Assembly: GCF_007786235.1 (NCBI RefSeq)
Contig: NZ_VNFK01000008.1
Location: 124,001 to 188,000 of the forward strand
DNA: 64,000 bases
Origin: Paenarthrobacter nitroguajacolicus
GTDB taxonomy: Bacteria > Actinomycetota > Actinomycetes > Actinomycetales > Micrococcaceae
Direction of reading: 5' to 3'
Positions 59,940-64,000 of this stretch are shown piece after piece. The position numbers were made by a program, and so were the translations under genes. How positions within the stretch are numbered: position 1 is the first letter of the stretch; each line of letters starts with the position of its first letter. The notes under the pieces were generated by a model. It was not told where the DNA came from, did no database searches, and saw only the letters and a program-made list of their open reading frames with translations.

Positions 59940-60913
59940 TAGAACAGTCCGCTCTGGTTGAACCGCTTGGACAGCCAGTTGGTGCCGAAGATCAGCACGA
60001 TGCCCACCAGGGATTTGAAGAGTCCGACGGCGGTGCTGTAGCTGTACGCGCCTTGGGTGATGCCCACGAAGTACACGTAGGTATCGAAGACGTCGGCCAC
60101 GCTGCGGTTGAGGGCGTTGGTCATGAGGTAGATCTGCTCGAAGCCGGTGTTGAGCATTTGCCCGATGGCCAGGATAAGCATCACGATGATGGTGGAACGG
60201 ATGCCCGGCAGGGTGATGTGCCAGACGCGCCGGAACCTGCCCGCGCCATCGATAATGGCTGCCTCGTATTGGTCTTGGTCAACTGTGGCCAGGGCGGCGA
60301 GGAAGATGATGGTTCCCCATCCGGTGTTCTTCCAGATCTCCTGCAGCACGATCAGCGGCCGGAACCAGTTGGGATCGGACAGGATGTCCACGTTGGTCCC
60401 GAAGAGCCCGTTCACGAACTGGAACAAGGGTCCAATGTCCAGTGCAAAGAGCAGGAAGCTCAGGGACGCCACGATGGTCCAGGACAGGAAGTGCGGGATG
60501 TAAACGAGGGTCTGGACCGTGCGTTTCAGCACCGATAGGCGGACCTCGTTGAGCAGCAGTGCCAGCACGATGGTCAGGGGGAACGCGATTCCCAGGTTCA
60601 GGAACGCCAGGATCAGGGTGTTGCCCAGCAGCCGGGGGAAGTCCGGGTTCGCGAAGAAGTCCTGGAAGTGCTGGACTCCCACCCATGGGCTGCCGTTGAC
60701 GCCCAGGAATGGGACGTAGTCCTTGAAGGCAATGGACACCCCGTACATGGGCCCGTACCGGAAGATCGCGAAGTACAGGACTCCGGGCAACAGAAGCAGA
60801 TACAGCCACTTGTAGTGCGCGAAGTGGACGGCGAACCCGCGCCGCCGCGCCGGGGCGGGCGGCGTGGTGGCCGCCCGCTCCGAGGCTTTGGCTTCTACAA
60901 CGGGGGCTGTCAC
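59939..60913 (-). CDS. Carbohydrate ABC permease (YteP/LplB type)
   Basis: 324 residues, six membrane segments. FRYGPMYGVSIAFKDYVPFLGVNGSPWVG-type opening (FRYGPMYGVSIAFKDY) is diagnostic of LplB/YteP; the EAA loop is AAIIDGAGRFRRVWHITLPG. Forms the channel with the downstream permease. The start overlaps the stop of the solute-binding protein by four bases. Confidence 0.92.
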   Translation of the reverse strand: MTAPVVEAKASERAATTPPAPARRRGFAVHFAHYKWLYLLLLPGVLYFAIFRYGPMYGVSIAFKDYVPFLGVNGSPWVGVQHFQDFFANPDFPRLLGNTLILAFLNLGIAFPLTIVLALLLNEVRLSVLKRTVQTLVYIPHFLSWTIVASLSFLLFALDIGPLFQFVNGLFGTNVDILSDPNWFRPLIVLQEIWKNTGWGTIIFLAALATVDQDQYEAAIIDGAGRFRRVWHITLPGIRSTIIVMLILAIGQMLNTGFEQIYLMTNALNRSVADVFDTYVYFVGITQGAYSYSTAVGLFKSLVGIVLIFGTNWLSKRFNQSGLF

Positions 60914-62439
60914 TTCTTGTTTTCCTGCCAGAGCTTATTGATTTCTTCCTTGACCTTGTCACCGCCGCTGGTGTTCCACAGCTTGATGGCGTCCTTCAGG
61001 CCTTGTTCGTCGGTCTGGCCGGCCAGGTACTTGATCCGGGCATCGGCCACGATGTTGTCCAGCTGGGCGCCCTTGGCAACATAGGTGGGCGAAACGAATG
61101 CGGCCGCCGGGTTGTAGACGGCGCTCTTGAGGTCCTCGGCCATGACGGCGACGCGGTCATCGAAGACCTTCTGCTCGTACTCGGAGGCCTGCTTGACGGG
61201 GTAGAAGTTGTTGCCGGTGACGTTGGTTCCCAACTGGGCGAAACTCTTGATGTCAGTGTTGACCACCTTGCCCTCAGGAGTCTCAGGCTTGATGGTGGCA
61301 GCGAGGCCTTCCTCAACAGTGAAGTTCACACCCTCGATGCCGTTGTTCATGAGCACCGCCACTTCCTTGCTGTTCAGCTTGTCCAGGAAAGTGAGGACGT
61401 TCTTCAAGTCGGCTTCGGTCTTGACGCTGGACTTGGGGACGGCCAGGAAGCCGGAGTAGCCGTCGGTGGGGTGCGCGTGGAGTTCGCCGTCCGGTCCCTT
61501 CAGGCTGCCCACGAAGCCCACTTTGTTCTCGAAGTCGTTGGGGTTGGCCTGCTTGAACAGGTTGATCAGCACGCTCACGCGGGAGTCGACGTCAACGATC
61601 ATGCCGCCCTTGCCGTTGAAGAACGGCTCGTTCCACTTGGTGCCGTCGAACGTAGCGAAGTCGGGATTGATGAGCTTCTCATCCACCATCTTCTTGATGA
61701 AGCGGTTGGCCTCAAGGAACTCTTCGGTTTCGAAGCTCGGGACCAGCTTGCCGTCCCGCTCGGTCCAGCGGTTGCCGGCGCCGTACCAGGTTTCGATCAT
61801 GTCGTACGGGCTGTTGGTTCCCAGCGCTCCCCACTTGGGGATGGTGATGCCGTAGGTGTCGTTCTGGCCGTTGCCGTCCGGATCCTGTTCAGTGAACGCT
61901 TTGGCTACCTTGTACAGGTCCTCGGTGGTTTCGGGCGCCTTCAGGCCAAGCTTGTCCAGCCAGTCCTGACGGAACATGACCGCGGCCCGGATCGGGTTGC
62001 GGCCGCGGTACACACCATAGACCTTGCCGTTGACGCTGGCGTTCTGCTGGACTTCCGGGAACGTGGTTTTGAGGTTCGGGTAGTCCTTCAGCTTGTCCGT
62101 CAGGTCCCAGAAAGCGCCCGCTTCGGCGTTCTTCACGAAGCCCGGCGTCTTGCCCTGGACTACCAGGACGTGGGGGATCTCCGAGGACGCCAGGGTGATG
62201 TTCATCTTGTCCTCGTACGACGCGTTGGGCGTCCACGTGATGTTGACGTCCTTGCCGGTCAGCTCTTCGAGCTTCTTTTGCACGGCGCCGTCGGCTGTTG
62301 GCGGCTGCGCTTCCAGGAAGGGTGCCATGATTTTGACGGACGAGAGGTCCGACGCCGGCGCTTCGCCACCACAGGCGGTCAGGGCCAGGGCAGCGGAAAC
62401 CACGACGGCGGCTGCCAGGGTTGGTTTTCTACGGATCAT
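60910..62439 (-). CDS. Oligosaccharide-binding lipoprotein (LplA/YtcQ type)
   Basis: 509 residues. Lipoprotein signal (AAAVVVSAALALTACGG, lipobox LTAC), then a type 1 extracellular solute-binding fold of the large LplA/YtcQ group: TWTPNASYEDKMNITLASSE, GRNPIRAAVMFRQDWLDKLG, NGKGGMIVDVDSRVSVL. The group binds oligosaccharides such as rhamnogalacturonan or alginate pieces. Preceded by GGAG lying in the end of the small upstream gene. Confidence 0.92.
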   Translation of the reverse strand: MIRRKPTLAAAVVVSAALALTACGGEAPASDLSSVKIMAPFLEAQPPTADGAVQKKLEELTGKDVNITWTPNASYEDKMNITLASSEIPHVLVVQGKTPGFVKNAEAGAFWDLTDKLKDYPNLKTTFPEVQQNASVNGKVYGVYRGRNPIRAAVMFRQDWLDKLGLKAPETTEDLYKVAKAFTEQDPDGNGQNDTYGITIPKWGALGTNSPYDMIETWYGAGNRWTERDGKLVPSFETEEFLEANRFIKKMVDEKLINPDFATFDGTKWNEPFFNGKGGMIVDVDSRVSVLINLFKQANPNDFENKVGFVGSLKGPDGELHAHPTDGYSGFLAVPKSSVKTEADLKNVLTFLDKLNSKEVAVLMNNGIEGVNFTVEEGLAATIKPETPEGKVVNTDIKSFAQLGTNVTGNNFYPVKQASEYEQKVFDDRVAVMAEDLKSAVYNPAAAFVSPTYVAKGAQLDNIVADARIKYLAGQTDEQGLKDAIKLWNTSGGDKVKEEINKLWQENKK

Positions 62440-62446
62440 TGTTCTT

Positions 62447-62671
62447 CTACTCCACTTCTTCGGGGTTGTTGTTGTTCGACGTATCCGGTACCTGCGCTCC
62501 GGGGAATCTCTTCAGGGTCCAGAGGTGTTGGCCGTCAGCGTCTTGATACGTTTCATTGATGCTGCTGCCAGAGCCACTGCGGGTGACCTGCACGTGCCCT
62601 TGGACATCAAGGGGTCGATGAAGGACGGGAGCGGTGCTGGCTGGAGTTCGGGACGGGTTGACTTCAGACAA
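62447..62671 (-). CDS. Small protein of unknown function between YesL-like and binding-protein genes
   Basis: 74 residues from TTG 62671, with the perfect ribosome site AGGAGG six bases upstream, inside the last codons of the YesL-like gene (overlap 8 bases). It ends 7 bases before the binding-protein start. The sequence is hydrophilic (LHRPLDVQGHVQVTRSGSGS, INETYQDADGQHLWTLKRFP, a run NNNN near the end), with no membrane segment, cysteine or known motif. The coupling and ribosome site argue that it is real. Confidence 0.6.
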   Translation of the reverse strand: MSEVNPSRTPASTAPVLHRPLDVQGHVQVTRSGSGSSINETYQDADGQHLWTLKRFPGAQVPDTSNNNNPEEVE

Positions 62672-63347
62672 GGCTGGCCTCCTGGGTGGTTGCGGGGGTC
62701 GCCGTAGGCGCGGCCGGAAGGGTGTCCGCACTGGCCATGGACTCGTCATTGGCGGTGAAGAAGCGATCACAGAGCCAGCCCGTGACGTAGAGCCACGCGC
62801 CCACTCCGAAGAAGGGGATCAGCCCTGGAACAGATCGGCAGACGAACACAGCTGCCGCCGTCACGAACAAGAGGATGACGGTCCCCGCGAGGTGGCGCAC
62901 GGCGAACCGTGACGACATCAGGAAGTACTGGGGCAAGGCCAGTTCATAGCGGGCAAACATCGGAAAGAGATAGCAGACTGTGCCGGCAACGAAGAGCGCC
63001 GCCATCAGGATTCCGGCAGAGGCGATCTGCGAGCCAAAGTCCCAGCCCGCCGAGAAGTAGCCCCAGTTGAGCGCCAGCGCAGCGCCGACAGCAAGTATCG
63101 GTAGGCCCAAGGCGTTGCCCTTGCCGAAATTCTTGACATACTCCCTGGCGTAGCGGCGCATCAGCGGCGTCGCACTGCCCCGCACCTTGTCACGTACCAG
63201 GACGTGGGCGGCAGCGGTACTGGGCCCGATGCCGAGGACCACTCCGCCCAGCAAAGTGAAGACCAGCCAGAGAATGTTCAGGCATGCAATCCAGAGCAGT
63301 GTGTCGAAGAGCGTGTAAGCGCGAAAGCCGAATCCACCAGACGTCAC
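62664..63347 (-). CDS. DUF624 (YesL-like) membrane protein
   Basis: 227 residues, GTG start with AAAGGGG upstream. Five membrane segments, with the DUF624 features DTLLWIACLNILWLVFTLLG, GIGPSTAAAHVLVRDKVRG and YLFPMFARYELALPQYFLMS. YesL proteins accompany LplABC-type sugar importers and YesMN regulators in Firmicutes and actinobacteria. Function unproved, possibly importer assembly or regulation. First gene of the sugar-uptake operon. Confidence 0.88.
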   Translation of the reverse strand: MTSGGFGFRAYTLFDTLLWIACLNILWLVFTLLGGVVLGIGPSTAAAHVLVRDKVRGSATPLMRRYAREYVKNFGKGNALGLPILAVGAALALNWGYFSAGWDFGSQIASAGILMAALFVAGTVCYLFPMFARYELALPQYFLMSSRFAVRHLAGTVILLFVTAAAVFVCRSVPGLIPFFGVGAWLYVTGWLCDRFFTANDESMASADTLPAAPTATPATTQEASLV

Positions 63348-63439
63348 GGCTTGCCCCTTTCTCCATCGTTGCAGAACAGGCCCAACTACTGGCAGCAGTG
63401 CCAGGAGTTGGGTTCAGCCCGAGTGGGCCATGTCACGAA

Positions 63440-63453
63440 GTAAACGCTTTCCC
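63440..63453. promoter_or_regulatory. LacI-type operator-like site 1
   Basis: GTAAACGCTTTCCC, a cre/LacI-like half-palindrome with central CG, about 87 bases before the YesL-like start. Inferred to bind a LacI-family sugar regulator not encoded in the window. Confidence 0.4.
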
Positions 63454-63547
63454 GAAAACTTAGACGCTAAAGGAGTGGGTAGTCAAGGCGTTTCTTGAAT
63501 CGTTACATTTACTACCCGTTCGCGCTACACTGGGCAAAACCGAACGT

Positions 63548-63561
63548 GGGAAAGCGCTTGC
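63548..63561. promoter_or_regulatory. LacI-type operator-like site 2
   Basis: GGGAAAGCGCTTGC with the perfect core AAGCGCTT, about 92 bases before the Gfo/Idh start. Resembles site 1 in reverse (GGGAAAGCGTTTAC), sharing 12 of 14 bases. Confidence 0.45.
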
Positions 63562-63652
63562 TAGGTATAGCCTGAACCCGCCGGAGAACTTTTCGTGAAT
63601 ACCTGACGACGGCGTCCCCAGCCTTCGTTTGCAGTGCCAGCAGAGGAGAGCC

Positions 63653-64000
63653 ATGGACACCCCTTCCGTCGAGTCCACCGAGAGTCCCGTGCACCTTGGG
63701 ACTGCACCGGCCAGGATCGCTTTAGTGGGAGTTCATGGGTTCGGAACGCACCATCTCCGCAACCTCGAACGGCTCAGCGCACAGGGCATGGTGGAACTCG
63801 TGGCCGTTGCCGATCCCAATCCTCCGGCACCAGGTGCCTTGCCCGAAACCACTGCAGTCCACGGCAACCTCGATCAACTCTTGGCCGGCAGCCACCGCCC
63901 GGATGTCATCATCGTGGCGACTCCCATCCAAACCCACGCTCCGCTGGCCCTGTCCGTCCTTGCTTCCGAGGCCGACCTCTACTTGGAAAAGCCCCCTGTA
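63653..64000 (+). CDS. Gfo/Idh/MocA-family oxidoreductase, 3' end cut off
   Basis: The first 116 codons of a NAD(P)-dependent sugar dehydrogenase-like protein; the frame is open to the window edge. Rossmann loop ARIALVGVHGFGTHHLRNL at residues about 20-38, then LVAVADPNPPAP and the conserved EKP near the end (LYLEKPP), preceded by IIVATPIQTHAPLAL. AGAGGAG sits just before ATG 63653. Divergent from the sugar-uptake operon; likely acts on a sugar or uronic acid from it. Confidence 0.9.
   Translation, partial: MDTPSVESTESPVHLGTAPARIALVGVHGFGTHHLRNLERLSAQGMVELVAVADPNPPAPGALPETTAVHGNLDQLLAGSHRPDVIIVATPIQTHAPLALSVLASEADLYLEKPPV

Larger units (their letters stand above)
63348..63652. other. Divergent promoter region of the pectin-type locus
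   Basis: 305 bases without a gene, between the YesL-like operon and the Gfo/Idh gene. It holds two LacI-type operator-like sequences (63440-63453 and 63548-63561) and an AT-rich patch (TTGAATCGTTACATTTACTA) between them. No hairpin or small gene is evident. Confidence 0.6.

Overview
The window comes from a high-GC Gram-positive actinobacterium, most likely Arthrobacter, Paenarthrobacter or a close relative in the Micrococcaceae. Base composition and codon use are uniformly GC-rich. There is a menaquinone operon (menB, menE, menA), a System II (ResABC/CcdA) cytochrome c maturation operon, a Rex redox repressor, a 32-residue bS22-type ribosomal protein beside an excisionase-like HTH gene (as in mycobacteria), and an iniB-iniA-iniC-like operon. 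No rRNA, tRNA, CRISPR array or intact insertion sequence was seen. The genus is an inference from gene content.

Layout. 1-1971: end of a GGDEF-EAL protein and a GNAT acetyltransferase. 2035-13922: two blocks of phenylacetate (paa) catabolism, paaI-paaK-tetR with paaZ, and a thiolase / enoyl-CoA hydratase / 3-hydroxyacyl-CoA dehydrogenase operon. Unrelated genes lie between them, and similar TetR-type operator sequences precede all three units. A decayed IS256-family transposase sits between tetR and paaZ. 14004-16343: pentapeptide and SRPBCC proteins, then a DUF559 endonuclease-like gene boxed by two large palindromes. 16344-23140: amino-acid permease, beta-propeller/FG-GAP secreted protein, NirB-like FAD fragment, ABC-F protein. 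23141-26316: four-gene unit (ribbon-helix-helix regulator, DUF4097, DrrA/DrrB-like exporter). 26332-28873: MntABC/TroABC-type metal importer. 28925-34706: CPBP protease, VOC protein, men genes and small membrane proteins. 34687-43627: Hsp70-like, ATPase-less LuxR, IniB-like, and two dynamin-like GTPases. 43802-48614: cytochrome c biogenesis. 48820-56594: YceI, PQ-rich membrane proteins, rex, redoxin, HAD hydrolase, a second boxed DUF559 gene, bS22, HTH protein, and DAHP synthase with a candidate aromatic leader peptide. 56641-64000: a pectin/rhamnogalacturonan-type locus (esterases, DUF1961, sugar ABC importer, YesL-like protein, Gfo/Idh oxidoreductase).

Most interesting. First, both DUF559 (winged-HTH plus Vsr-like nuclease) genes have the same architecture with unrelated repeats: a repeat upstream, a perfect DnaA-box 9-mer (TGTGGATAA inside an identical 13-mer) 36-38 bases before the ATG, and a stop codon lying inside the downstream repeat. 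This looks like a REP/RAYT-like domesticated or mobile unit built around a different nuclease. Second, the 32-bp-period CTCTCTCAC repeat family of the second unit occurs in five arrays here, three of them starting directly after a stop codon. Third, the Hsp70 / LuxR / IniB / IniA / IniC block looks like a cell-envelope stress system in which the LuxR protein has lost its ATPase and its operon partner is a membrane-anchored Hsp70 ATPase. Fourth, DAHP synthase is preceded by a 19-residue reading frame with a Trp-Tyr-Ala-Tyr-Phe run and by paired hairpins typical of attenuation.
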